A stretch of 64,000 nucleotides of DNA from Floccularia luteovirens (taxonomy: Eukaryota; Basidiomycota; Agaricomycetes; Agaricales; Squamanitaceae), in the NCBI GenBank assembly GCA_009739215.1, contig VSJF01000001.1, positions 2,604,001 to 2,668,000 of the forward strand, given 5' to 3'. Shown here piece by piece: positions 23,607 through 35,493 of the stretch (within the stretch, counting starts at the first letter, position 1; each line of letters starts with the position of its first letter). Both the position numbers and the translations under genes were made by a program. Under the pieces are notes generated by a model. The model had not been told where the DNA came from, ran no database searches, and saw nothing but the letters and a program-made list of their open reading frames with translations.

Positions 23607-25583
23607 ATGGCCTCAAGAACCGCATTTTCAGCGCTTACACCTGCTTATGAACACTTCACGCTCCCTCATCAGCTTGCTTCACCGGGTAATGGAGACAGTG
23701 ACGACGACGGTGACGATGATATTGCAGAATTGAATGGAGGATGAATTGAAAGCCAAAGACTCACGAATTAACCATTTGTTGGCCAAGACGAAGGAAACGA
23801 TATTGAATAACACGGGTTTGTTGTTGGTGGCTGCGTCGCAAGCGTTCTTCTCCCTTATGAACCTTGCGGTCAAGGTGCTTAATGGAATAGATCCACCGGT
23901 GACTGCGCTCCAAGTAAGTGTAGGGATCGTATTTATGTTTCTAGTCATATTAAACTTGCGCCACAGCTTATCATCGTACGAATGGTGCGTGTTCGAGTTC
24001 AAATTTATAATATTAGTGTATACCGACCGAGTCCCACCCCAGAGTATCACTTACTTATGCAGTATACTCTACATGTAAGCTGGCCGCTTCCCCTCTTTAC
24101 ACAGAACATAACTCATTCACATTATCTAGGTATTGGGCGAAAATACCTGATCCAATCCTCGGACCCAAGGACGTTCGGTTATTACTTTTATTCAGGGGAT
24201 TTTCAGGGTAAGCTCCAATCCCGCTTACTTTCAAAGTAAACTCCGTGTTCCACCCCGCTGATCAAATGTCCTTTTGCATGAAGATTTTTTGGCTTGTTTG
24301 GCATGTATTACTCATTGCAATACATCTCACTGTCGGATGCAACGGTTCTTACGTTCCTTTCGCCTATGTGCACTGCTGTCGCTGGCGCACTTTTTTTGAA
24401 TGAGACGTTTACACGAAGAGAAGCGCTAGCAGGATGTAAGCTGTTTGATTTCATATAGTCGTAATGAATCTTGCTAATTACAACCTAAATTATAATTTAC
24501 AGTCTGTAGTCTAGTTGGCGTAATTCTCATAGCACGACCAGTATTTCTCTTTGGAAGCGTGGCACAAGTCCCCGATATTGGTACAATAGGAACAGGAGCA
24601 GGAGATTTGCCGATGAGTCCGGCAGAGAAAGGTTCACCCTCTGAACGCCTGGTAGCCGTCGGGTGAGTAGCCTATAACCTATCTATTCCCCTTCATCGAT
24701 TTCTAATGTACTATAGTGTCGCTCTGTTGGGTGTGTTGGGTGCAACAGGTGCATGTAAGTGATAGAAGTCATCCAAACGCGATCAATGCGTATCTGATAA
24801 ACTATATTCAGATACTAGCATCCGTGCTGTCGGCAAACGAGCGCATCCACTTCACTCCCTCACTTTCTTCTCCACATTATGCGTAATCATATCTATTCCT
24901 GCGTGAGTGATTTCTTCCGTTAATTGCTTTCATAAAGATGATATTCTTATTACATCTATGATAGTATGATAGTCCAACATACACCCGTGGTTATACCAAC
25001 CGAAGTGAATTGGCTCTTGTTATTACTCATGATTGGAATTTTTGGATTCGTTGCTCAGGTATTTACGCTTCTATTGATAAGAGCATATGTTCAACCGTGA
25101 TATGACTTTAGCTCCTTCTAACCATGGGTCTACAACGTGAAACTGCAGGGCGCAGTTCTATGGCAATTTATAGTCAGGTACATCTCCTCACTGCCCCCTT
25201 CACGTATCTTATCGTTCTGACATGTGGAATACATGTAGATTGTATTTGCTACAATACTTGAACGCATATTCTTCCATACAGTACCCTCCGCCCTTTCTGT
25301 AACAGGTACACTGATTATTATCTCTGCCGCGCTTTATGTTGCTGTGCGTGTCCTTTCTTCTCCTACTTTCAAAATCTGACAATTTAATAAAAAAAAGTTG
25401 ACAAAAGAGTCGGAGAACAAACAAAAACCAAATGCTGTGAGTTTGTCAACTATTAGCGAAGAGTCATTAGAAGAGGGGCTGCTGCGTCGCGGGCAAAGAG
25501 GGCGCAGTAAGGAAGCTAAACGACTACATGCGGAAGTTGGTGTGGAATTGAAGCAGGAGGAAGATATAGAAGGAAGAGTATGA
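23607..25583 (+). CDS. EamA-type drug/metabolite transporter (SLC35G-like), frame break near the N-terminus
   Basis: Twelve exons: 23607-23913, 23967-23984 (18 nt), 24043-24074, 24130-24207, 24284-24435, 24503-24662, 24717-24754, 24812-24902, 24965-25058, 25112-25177, 25239-25343, 25398-25583. About ten membrane segments and two EamA repeats (AVAGALFLNETFTRREA; SLMNLAVKVLNG). The acidic N-terminal frame from 23607 stops at the TGA in GGATGA (23742-23744). Discounting one extra base before that gives 441 aa; alternatively translation starts at 23734 (399 aa). Family members export small metabolites or nucleotide sugars; the cargo is unknown. Confidence 0.85.
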
Positions 25584-26059
25584 TTTTGAGTACGCTTGGA
25601 TTAGAGGTATTTCTCGATGTCTTCCTCCGTCTAGATTTCAAACTTTACAACCGGTGCCGGTAACATATCTTTCGGGCACAATCTGAAGGCAGAGATGTAT
25701 ATACCGATCTCTGCCCAAACTGTAGAATACCCATTCACTTAGTGACTGTATCACTTTGTATAATAATATTCTAGACCAGAAAAAAACAAATGACATTTGA
25801 CATCTACAGTTGGAACCATTACACTTGCGATATTAGACCAGCCAATATTTCTCCATGTAAGCACTATTTATCTCTCTGTGTATCGGCTGTGGCTGTCCTT
25901 TATTCTATTCATGCATTGAATAAACATTATGTATATGGTCTTTCGGAAGACGGGTACGTCGAAATTCAAAAGACCAGGACACTGCACATTTACAGTTACA
26001 CCACTAAGAATTACATTTGATCAAGCCGTAATCGTGATAAAGGATGCCCAGGACAAAAC
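25584..26059. other. Convergent 3' flank region
   Basis: Spacer between the stops of the transporter (+) and the ricin-B-like gene (-). Apart from a random-looking 76-codon frame at 25790-26020, nothing gene-like is seen. Confidence 0.45.
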
Positions 26060-27022
26060 TTAAATTCCACCGGTTTTAGCATTGACTTTTCTCAATGGTA
26101 AAACAATCCATCGTCGTCTGTTCTTCGTCTTTTCCAACAATCGACTCTCCGAGTCCAAATCGCCGCCATGCGAGTTGACAGATATCATACGCACAAGCCT
26201 CTTTAAATCCGATGAATCATCCACTTCTGCTTCCTCCCCTCGTTCCTCATCCACAACTTCATCTTCCTTGAGGTCAATTTCACCACCGAATACAGCATCT
26301 GGTGTAGCCTTGCTTTTGCCTCCTAGTAATGACATCGGGGAGAGTAATGCGGTTGATATGAACGCTGATGCGTCATCTATTAGCGTACGGGGACGGCGCA
26401 TTGGGACTGAAGTAAGTAGGTAGCGCTGCGTTTTCCATGTATTAGAAACTATGGCGCCTGGGGGTGGGTATGACGGATCAGTGGTAAAATGTACAGTGAT
26501 TTCACCACTGTGGGGTGAATATGAGAATCGTGGTAGGGGGTGTGCATATTCATTTGGGAACGGCTGCGATACGGGTCTTCTATGGCGCAGAACGAGGCGA
26601 TCCCCTATTGTGAGATGAGAACATAAGATGATTTCCTTGATTTTATGATGTGAAAATACATACCTTCAACGTCGATGGCGTGTCCTGAAGAGCGTGAACA
26701 CAATGCTCCAGATGTGTCAATGAAGAATACCTAACAAGCGGGTTCAGAAACCACAAGCGCTTGGGTTCTTAGAAGCCGGAACGCACCTGATTGTTTGCCC
26801 TGGGTTCGCGAAAACCTAATAGGACATAAGCATAGACACATTTAGGACATCTTAAGGTGAGTATTTACTTTCTACAAGTGAGGTCTCTGTTTCAGGCCAG
26901 AGGATAATTTCCGTTCCATCCTCGATTTCATCCCCTGTGACATCCAAAAGCCGATTTGTAGCCACCGAGCGGACGATAAAGTAACCAGATGGGAAACCGA
27001 AGGTGTCAGAGTCGGAATTCAT
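26060..27022 (-). CDS. Ricin B-like beta-trefoil protein
   Basis: Predicted 264 aa from exons 27022-26869, 26815-26787, 26730-26664 and 26604-26060. The N-terminal block FPSGYFIVRSVATNRLLDV, EDGTEIILWPETE and VFFIDTSGALCSR matches the beta-trefoil repeats (Q/N-x-W-like) seen in basidiomycete ricin-B-like proteins. The C-terminal half is acidic and probably disordered (KEDEVVDEERGEEAEVDD), then basic. Many relatives have lost sugar-binding residues, so lectin activity is not assured. There is no signal peptide, so it is probably cytosolic. Confidence 0.75.
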
Positions 27023-27577
27023 TTATTAATGGAAGAACAGCTTTGATGGATAAGTGGATTGTAATAAGAATTGCATGTGGTTCCATCATTCACATTCGAA
27101 CTTGCCATTTGTATTTAGTCCGCCCTTGTTACAAAAATACACGCCATCCATTCAATATCAAATTTCTGTGGGATGCTTGCTTTGGATTGGAAGTTACTGC
27201 TAGGGCAAGCCTGTACAACAAATGAGTATGTACATTACGAAGTAGAACACAAGGGCAGTGCCAGAAAGTATGTAATGACTGACAATGAAAAACAGGAATA
27301 CACCATGCATATATACTAGGACCATACACGCGAGAAAATGAGGTGTCAAGTACGTATTAATCGGACCAAGCGCAACAACTCAACGCATGCAAGTTGGAGT
27401 GTGAATGGAATGCGGATCAACCCACTGATAATGGAGAGAAAAACCTACAAACATGTGTTTGGAAATCAAAATTGGGTAGGACTGAAGGAGAGTGACAGTG
27501 CTCCAGTGAGGAAAAACACCGAAGAGGATGTGCGAAAGATGGAAGAAAAAAATTGCAGTTAATGTAGAGGGGTTCGT
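27023..27577. other. Intergenic spacer
   Basis: 555 bp between the ricin-B-like start and the stop of the RRM-like gene, both on the minus strand. No supported gene; short frames only. It should contain the promoter of the ricin-B-like gene. Confidence 0.45.
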
Positions 27578-28485
27578 TCACTCAGCAACAATCAGTCCTC
27601 CCATTGCCCTTTGCATCTCTCTCATAGATTGGTCAACTCCAGTGGGTCGCCCAGGGCTTGTCCCTGGGCTGCCACCGCCACTGCCATTCACCACTCTTGG
27701 ACCGAGACCTGGATGCCTTACTCCAAGCGCTGCACCAAGCATACGCTTCCCAGGATCTCCAATCCTCGGCCCGCCCACCGACTCTGATTGCAGACTCGTG
27801 GCTAGGATGGCGGGGTCTGCCGGTATGCCGTTGGCTGTCCCTGCCACTGCTTCACCTAGTGATGAACTAATTAACGCATTTAATGTTGGATGGGAAGGAA
27901 GCGAGGGCAGTGTCGGTGAAGAATCACGTCCGTTCGAAACCGGCTGTGACGGTCCACTGCTTGGATGAATGCTGTTACTGCTGCGGTGGACATTTGCAGG
28001 AGGGAAAGAGCTAGACCCCGAGTTGCTCCGCGCGTTAGGAAATACAGAGAAGGAAGCAGACCGAGGATTGTGTGAACGAGATGCAGTTGGGGCATGCTGA
28101 CCTCGTGAATTGACGGTTTGAATGACAGCTTGGGCATCAGGACCATCATATGGTCTGATTGAAGCCGAGATTCCAGTGGAAGAGGAGGTTAGGATTGGGG
28201 GAGGGAAGGCGAGTACGTTGAGATATGCGCGTTTGGCTGAAAGAAAGAAGACATGAAATGATCAGAACACGAAAGAGAGGACGTGGGGTACATACCTACG
28301 GCGGCATCTTGAAAGACAATCAAGAGACTTGTATCGTCCCTCCACTTAATTTTGAAGCCACCACTGGCGGACTCGTACTCGGAGAAAACTGATTGAATAT
28401 CTTTTGTTTTGAGCTCCTTTGGAAAGCCTGTAAGATAGAGAATGCGAGTGACAGAGGCAGAGAGGCCAGAGACGGAAGCAGCCAT
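27578..28485 (-). CDS. RRM-like protein of R3HCC1-type, low-complexity C-terminus
   Basis: Predicted 282 aa from exons 28485-28296 and 28236-27578 with a 59-nt intron. The N-terminal 85 residues form an RRM-like unit: ILYLTGFPKELKTKDIQSVF, then FKIKWRDDTSLLIVFQD and AKRAYLNVL, resembling the C-terminal domain of R3HCC1/R3HCC1L and CAF17-neighbour proteins. The rest is rich in Ser, Pro, Gly and Asn. The family is poorly characterised, probably RNA- or decay-factor-binding. The assignment rests on pattern memory, not on a search. Confidence 0.7.
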
Positions 28486-28677
28486 TAGAAAAAATTTGTA
28501 GAAAGAAAGAGAAAAAAGAGATTTGACAAGACAAAATGCAAGTTTACTCTAATTTTATTATTTTATTTCATTTATATTTTATTATATTTGTCTTTATTTC
28601 ACTCTTGTCTCACGCTCCCCTTGGCAACCGGTTTCATATATCATTTCTACATCATCATAGTACAGCTATTTCCTACT

Positions 28678-31600
28678 TTACAGTTTATCGTAGTATGTAT
28701 CAAGTGCTGGGATGTCAGGCTGTATCTCTCTCGTCAGCTCGTTATTCTCTCAAACAATTCGTGTACTTACCTTCAGTCCCTTGCGCACACGGATCTTCGT
28801 CACAATTTCTTCAATCTTGCTACCCTTATCAAGAGGAGCTAGTCAAATTAAACCAATCAATCAATCTTCCTCAAACTAGAATACGGCAATAAAACATACA
28901 TCCGTTCATGATCTCCCAGTGGTCGAACACGCTCTGAGGGAACGCCTGCCCAGCAGTATGCGATCGGAGTTCTCCGTTGAAACCGAATGACTCGGCGACA
29001 GGAAGGTACTGCTTTCACTGTAAACATGGGCGTTCCCGGTCTTTGTTCTTCGCTGAACACTTGTCCACGACGTTTGTTCAAGCAACTGTAAATACCACCA
29101 ATGGCGTTTTCGGGACATTGGATTTCGACTTTTTAAGGCAGACGGATGTTAGATTTAATTTCCGCAGACTTCTCTCGGATGAAAATACATACCCATATAG
29201 ACTGGTTCCTGCAAACCAGGTGTAGCGAGTAGACAGGCTGCATAGCAAGCACGACGCATTGTGGGGATGATCTGACCTCCACCACGATGGATAGCATCAG
29301 TGTGCAACTAATAAGATCAATCAGTACCACAGATAAACTAAATTCGAAACATGAAAGAGGCATACCGTCACATCAAGAACATTGAATCGGACACCACGCA
29401 TATTCTCTTCGCAAGTTACTCCTTCTTTTGTTGCCCACTGGAACGCGGCAACACATGAATCCTTGATTTCGTTCAAGTATTGCACTCCTTTTGTAACATC
29501 AACGAGCAGGTTAGGTCCAGTAGTATCAGGACCGAAACACCAGATCTTCCTTGCATCAGTTACATCCCATCCATACTCGTCTGCCATTGTACGAGCTCGG
29601 ACTTTGAAATCTTCACGAGCATTGATCTTTCCGTCTTCAATAGCTTTCGTAAGTTCTTCATCGAGGGGCATTGCCTTGACGTAGAGACGATTGTGTTTAT
29701 TTTGTGACTTCGACAGAGCAACAATGGTCGATTCGGCCTTGACAGTCTCACGGTATGGAACGACAGGGTCTGATTTCTTCAGTGGTACTCCAGCATGGTC
29801 TTCTTCCAGATCCTAATAGAAATCATCAGTACAACTTGTTCTTTTGGGATAGATGAGACACACCTTCAAGCAAATTTCTAGATGCAATTCACCAGCACCA
29901 GCGACAATGTGTTCTCCGGTTTCAGAAATCCAGGCTTGCACACAGGGGTCAGATTTCGAAAGACGTTTCAGACCTTCGACGAGTTTGGGCAGATCAGCTG
30001 CATTTTTTACTTCAACAGCAACTTGCACGACAGGAGAGACTGAGAACCTCATCACCCTCATGTTGTGCGCAGTTTCTGAAGTGGTGAGTGTTCCGCTCTT
30101 GAGTAGGAACTGATCAATACCAACGAGACCAACGATGTTTCCAGCGGGACAATCTTCAATAGGTTCAATGTAGCGACCCATCATTAATACTGTACGCTGG
30201 ATAGATTTCACGAAAAGATCATCCTTCTTTCCGGGTATGTAGTTGGGGCCTTGGATACGGATCTTAGGTCCCTGACCTGACAGTACCGGAGAATACACGA
30301 CCGAAGGCGTAGAAACGTCCTTTATCGGAGGTCGGCACCATCTTGGAGACATAGAGTACCAGAGGTCCGCTGGGGTTGCAATCTCGGATAGAGATGGCGG
30401 ATTCGTCGTCCATAGGACCTTCGTAGAGAGTCTCCACACGGTAGCGTTGAGCTGTTGCGGGTGATGGAAGGTTGATGACTATCATCTCTAAGAGGGAGTC
30501 GCCAGCTGGGAGGAATTTACGCATAATGACTTTCAAGAGTGCCTTGCCCTCGAGGTCCTGTTCATCTTGAGCAAGTTTCAATTCAAGTTTTTCAAGCATG
30601 GGACCGATGGCGTCTTTCTTGAAGTTCATGACTGCATCGAAGATTTTGAAGATAGGATCTAGAACAAACATGTTAAAGGCACGCTCGAGTGTTTTGCCGT
30701 CAGCTCCAGTAGCGGTTGATGTCCATTTCCGTGTTTGAGGGTTGAAGTAGTTATCGCCCCAGAGTTTTGCCATCATCTTGTCCTTGTCCACACCAAATTT
30801 CTTGGCGTATCGTTTAGCGAATTGACGGAGAGTGAATGCCCACCCGTGGAGACCTGAACCGAATGCAACGGTTCCCTTTTCAGGATATACTTGTACATCA
30901 CCGAGGGCTGCGTCGTGGTAGGTGGAGACAATGACATTGACACTCTCAATTGTTCGCTGGAAAGATTGGTATAGGGACTCTTTGTCGACTTGTAGCTCAA
31001 GAAGGGCGCGGTCAACTTTATTGATGATTACAACGGGCTTGATGCGTTCTGTAAGTGCTTGACGGAGCACCGTTTCTGTTTGTACACAGACACCTTCCAC
31101 ACAGTCGACAACAACAAGGGCACCATCAGTAACACGGAGAGCTGCTGTCACTTCTGATGAGAAATCGACGTGACCAGGAGAGTCGATCAAGTTGATCAAG
31201 AATTCGGTTCCTATAAAATTCTTTAGGTTGACAGTCATATTCGCTTATTTTTCCATGAATACTAACCTTCAGTTTTTTGTTTGATTGCGTCTACGTCTTC
31301 TTTACTCATTTCGAAATACATGGAGATGGCGGTTGATTTAATGGTGATGCCACGCTCTTTTTCATCATCTCTTGTGTCAGTAAACCGCATATCTCCAGCT
31401 TTTGCGGCGGCGATGATACCAGCTTTTGAAACCAAAGAATCTGTGAGGGTGGACTTTCCATGGTCGACTGTGAATGTATGTTAGAGTTTACCAATTAAAT
31501 TAGTGCTGATAGCAATAATTACCATGGGCAATGACACTCATGTTACGGATATTTGTCGGCTTGTCCATGAGCCCACGGATCTGATCTGTTTGAGAATCAG

Positions 31601-31734
31601 AAAGCTGGTTCTTGATATCGTACATTATTGAGATTACATACCTACTGTAAAGTTACTAGACGAGCATCGCATAGATCGATTAGATTGAAAAGCAAGAATA
31701 GAAGAATAAATAGACTGACACCATGATATCTAGC
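28678..31734 (-). CDS. EFT1: Translation elongation factor 2, two extra bases as sequenced
   Basis: Exons: 31734-31730 (ATGGT only), 31655-31642, 31585-31523, 31467-31267, 31210-29864, 29812-29366, 29307-29193, 29128-28900, 28838-28771, 28719-28678. Landmarks: [15 protein letters not shown] (P-loop), [32 protein letters not shown], and the diphthamide region ending in [11 protein letters not shown]. One extra base near 30271 breaks SGTVRSGPKIRI (stop at 30264-30266); another at 29009 breaks [13 protein letters not shown]. Removing both gives exactly 842 aa, the usual fungal EF2 length. The gene is essential and normally single copy, so true decay is unlikely. It moves tRNA-mRNA through the ribosome by GTP hydrolysis. 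Confidence 0.95.
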
Positions 31735-31920
31735 TTTTCTGTGGGTGGATAGTAAAAAGCAAGTTGAGAACAATCCTATGAAGATTGTATTTAAAGAGAT
31801 TGCTGCAACAGGAGTACTTTACTGTTGACAGTCGAGGATAAGGTTTCAAAACATTACAAATCTCGAGCTTATCGATGACTCTATGCCTTAGGGTAGGTCT
31901 ATTCTATCCCACGTTCTTCA

Positions 31921-33283
31921 TCACATGACATCGCTGACTTGGATTAAAAGCTTGCCAGTCGTTCTGCCCTGAGTCAGATCCTTCTGAGCTTGCCGTACTC
32001 CCTCGGCACTAAACTCGTATTCTTTAAACACCTCAATTTTGAATATACCTCGTGCAATGAGGTCAAACACTCTCTGTCTGTAATAATCAGCCTCCTCTTG
32101 CGTGGCCAGGTAGTTAACCACGCTATAAAATAAATGCCTTCAGTCTCGACCACTGTATTCTCTACCTCGAAACTTACTTTGGACGCAAAAACTTAATGTT
32201 CTTTTCCATAAATTTAGATATAAGGACAGGCTCTACTGCTCCGGACAGGTTACCAAAAGAGACGAAGGTACCCTTACGTTTGATCATCTTGAAGTTGCTA
32301 TCGAAACCTATGTCATGATTGACAATCTCAATAAGTAATCAAAGTCAGGGTGATAAGCAAATACACATACGTATCTCGCCCGACTCCGTCAAAAATGGCG
32401 TCGACACCAACACCATCGGTAAGTTCTAAAACCTTGCTCCACCGTATTTTCCTGCGTGTAGAGAATGACATGATCTGCACCGTGGCTTTTCGCTAGTTCT
32501 GCTTTTGCCGGAGTAGATGTGGTGCCAATGACAGTTGCACCGATAGATTTAGCCAACTGAGTGAACAAGAGGCCCATTCCTCCTGCAACAGTATGAACAA
32601 GAATTATGTCCCCCCTTTTAACTTCATATGCTTCCTCGAAAAATGATGCAACCGTGATCCCTTGTATCAATCCTGCTCCAATCCGCGTGGAGAGAGGTTC
32701 TGGTATAGGATAAACATGTTTCCAAGGTACACTAATATATGTCGCGTGTGTTCCAAGGTAATCCTATAATTTCATCGACATATTCTGTAACATTGCAGAC
32801 ACACGAACTTGATGATACGCACCTGATGCTACAGGAATTCCGATGGCATAGTTATATTTTTTATATGTTTCATTGTTCACAGTCTCCAAGTCGGAGGGGA
32901 GGGCAACAATCCTGCCAGACGTTTCCCTGCCCAGGATGGCAGGAAACGCCTTATAACTGTACAACCCAGATCTAGAAACATCATAGGTGAAGTTTTATGC
33001 TTGTCTCCTGGATAACAAACCTACTCACCGGTAATATGTATCATTGAAATTTACTCCGGCATATTCAACCTACATGAATTAAGTGGTAATGTCAATAGAG
33101 TGTTTGAACGTATGTATACTTTGATAACAATATCGCCAGCGCCGACTTTTGGAAAGGGTATTGTTGTCTTTTCAATGACATCGAATCCACCTGTCTGTAG
33201 ACATTTTAGTTAACGAATTAGACATTAAGACTTTGTCCCACCGTTTTGATAGTAATAGCATCAACTGTACTTGGAAGAGACAT
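31921..33283 (-). CDS. Zeta-crystallin-type quinone oxidoreductase, copy A, three extra bases
   Basis: Exons: 33283-33224, 33194-33120, 33069-33029, 32971-32823, 32763-32371, 32307-32178, 32122-31921. The total is three bases over 349 codons; without them it is 348 aa, the same as copy B at 39721-41080. The extra bases are at the exon 4 donor (32823), in GAGCAAGGTT (about 32433) and at the exon 6 acceptor (about 32306). The NADPH-binding loop HTVAGGMGLLFTQLA and the AEYIS-like ATYISVPWK are kept. By family it reduces quinones with NADPH. It may be a decaying paralogue or mis-sequenced. Confidence 0.82.
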
Positions 33284-33922
33284 TTTTTCTAATAAAGAAT
33301 GGGCGATGCGGCGAGGAGTTGTGATGGTGGGCTGAGGTTACTGAGTTATAATACTTAAATGTATGGATCCCATAATAACTAGTACCAAACGGCTGGGAAC
33401 GAGACTAATAATAACATATGCGCTGACTTGTACGTTTCGGTGGTATCCCATATGCAATTGTTCGGCCCGGTGAAATATATCATCCAGCCATTGGCAAGTG
33501 CAGGCATTATCACTAGATGGTACACAATACGTCAATATTGACTAGAAATATAAAGTTGGATACATACACAGATCAAGATTGTCGATCTCGACGAGAACCC
33601 ATGTAACTGTATCTACAGGTATTCCTAGTGTTTGCTGAAAGCTGAGAATATATGGAAAGGATCGCATCCAAATGTAGATATCTGGGAACCCCATGAAGTC
33701 CTTACTCTGAACGATGCCTACGAAGCATCGATCAATGGGGTTGGGGTAGTCAGGTTATATATAATATGATGTCAGTATTTCGATCGGCGGATTCAAAGAA
33801 TTTGATGGATCTGAGTATATACCAAATGGTGGAATATGATCCTGCCGCCCATTTCTTCACGGTGATGGTCAATGTCCTCAGCAAAGATATAATGGTGAAG
33901 CACTCTCATCGTTCAACGATTC
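33284..33922. other. Spacer with duplicated promoter block of copy A
   Basis: No gene is resolved. The segment 33410-33471 (read on the minus strand: cgggccgaac, attgcatatggg, accaccgaaa, tacaagtcagcgca) reappears in broken form upstream of copy B at 39530-39610, so the quinone reductase was duplicated with upstream sequence. 33480-33770 reads coding-like on the minus strand in places but could not be assembled. Confidence 0.5.
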
Positions 33923-35399
33923 TTACAGCGTGATTTTCATAATTTTAACCTTATCCAACGTTCTGCTACCTTCTACTCCCTCGTACACAGTCGTTCGGTC
34001 ATAGCCAAAAGATATTTCAGTGATATTCAACGCGGAAGCTACAAAGCAAGAAGTTAGGAAATCAGGATCAAGAGTAATAGATAAAATTCTAACCATGGGC
34101 ATAACGAATCAACGCTGTTACAGTATCTTCATTTCTGACTGTCAGTGCCAGGAGCGCCAACTTCGGTTTTGGGTCTGTAGCAGTGGTTTGAAGTCCAAGT
34201 TGGATCATTTTGACTACTGCAGGGACCGCATTCAAGTCATAGAGCTTGAATATCAAGGTCATGACATGCCTAAGACTTTTATAAGTGTAAACCTACAAGA
34301 TCTGCGCCTAATATTAAGTCTGGGTTGATTTCCTCTTGTACAAGTGCTTGCACTCCTGAAGATGTTGTTTCATCTAGTGCAGAAAACCAGTCAATCAGTC
34401 GGTAACTGATATTAGGATGTGATTTGGACAGGTCTATCAATGAGTCATTGTGGCGATGCCAGGAAAGAAGAAAAAGTGCACCTACTGCATGGCAAATTCA
34501 CATTATCACGACAACGAGAGAGTACAAGATCGCTAACATCTGTTAGCCATATCGAGGATGACGGTTGGGGTTGGTGCATAGAAAGGCATTGAATGCTTGC
34601 GATAATGATAGCTAGAAAACCTGAGCCTGATCCTAGTTCCAAGATGCGCTTGTGTTTGACTAGTTCTAAAAAAGTTCAGTCTGTTGTGTCACGCATATTA
34701 GGATTCGATGTTACCTGAGTGCGAAAGCAGATACTGAGAAAGTACGTGGCTGGCCAGCCATGTTCGCATGCCCGTTGTTCCAGACTCAATAGTCGATCGC
34801 GACTCAAGTAGTGTTAGCTGTATGATATTTCGTGGTGTCAATCATTAGGTCGGTAGATGCTGACGCATTTGTCTCTCGAAAAAAGTTGTAATAATGTGTT
34901 ATATAAGATGGTGATGGCGGGAGTGGTTGCATTGGGACACCGCGTTCGCATATTTCGTGCACGAAGCTCAGGAAAGGAGGCTCCTGGGGCACTTGAAATT
35001 TTAATTTCAGCTTAGTGCTGAAAGTGCGACATGGCGTATTTCTTACGGAGATGAAGGAGGCAATAATGAGAGGTAGTACTCATAGATCTGTTCATCGATT
35101 TCAAATAGATGATCCTAATTTCACGTATAAATTTCTTTCAATGGACTTGTATGTAACACTAGAAGTATACGTACTTTCTCACTGTACTTCTCTAGATTTT
35201 CTACGCCCCATTTCCAAAACCGTTTCTGGTACTGGATTGATGGTGGATATTCTCGCAGGTGCGTGCTTAGCAGTAATGCAAGCAGAAAATCATGGGTCAC
35301 CTCCAAAGGAATATGCTCAGGGAAGGTCAGAGTTCCAGGAGGAGCCAAGGCGAAGAAGGCCCTCTGGATTGCAAAAAGGTCGCGGTGGACGATGGTCAT
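33923..35399 (-). CDS. EFM3: EF2-lysine methyltransferase (EEF2KMT / FAM86 / Efm3 family)
   Basis: Predicted 350 aa from exons 35399-35175, 35087-35047, 34966-34867, 34817-34715, 34665-34486, 34433-34297, 34244-34094 and 34038-33923; lengths sum to whole codons. The N-terminal FAM86-type helices include YQKRFWKWGVENLE. Next comes TLLESRSTIESGTTGMRTW, then the SAM-binding motif KRILELGSGSGFLAIIIA, and WLTDVSDLVLSRCRDNV. LALLALTVRNEDTV is the late methyltransferase strand. By family it trimethylates a lysine of EF2, whose gene lies 2.2 kb beyond its 3' end. Intron 2 uses an unusual distant acceptor (cctgag at 34967) and intron 3 a GC donor (34866); both are chosen for phase, so those junctions are less certain. 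Confidence 0.85.
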
Positions 35400-35493
35400 G
35401 TAATTGTGGTTGTTTTATTTTATTTTGTCGACTCTTAAGATCACATGACAAGTCAAACTCGCCTTCAAAATTTTCTGTTTGCAGTTTGAGCAG
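35400..35493. promoter_or_regulatory. 94-bp shared promoter, EFM3-like / mS45
   Basis: The two start codons are only 94 bp apart, pointing away from each other. The spacer is AT-rich (ttttattttattttg) and must contain both 5' UTRs and the core promoter, so the pair is probably co-expressed. Both products serve translation, one cytosolic and one mitochondrial. Confidence 0.6.

Noticed and set aside
28678..31734. EF2 locus as a processed or dead copy
   Set aside because: All nine introns with good splice sites are retained and the corrected protein is full length without other lesions.
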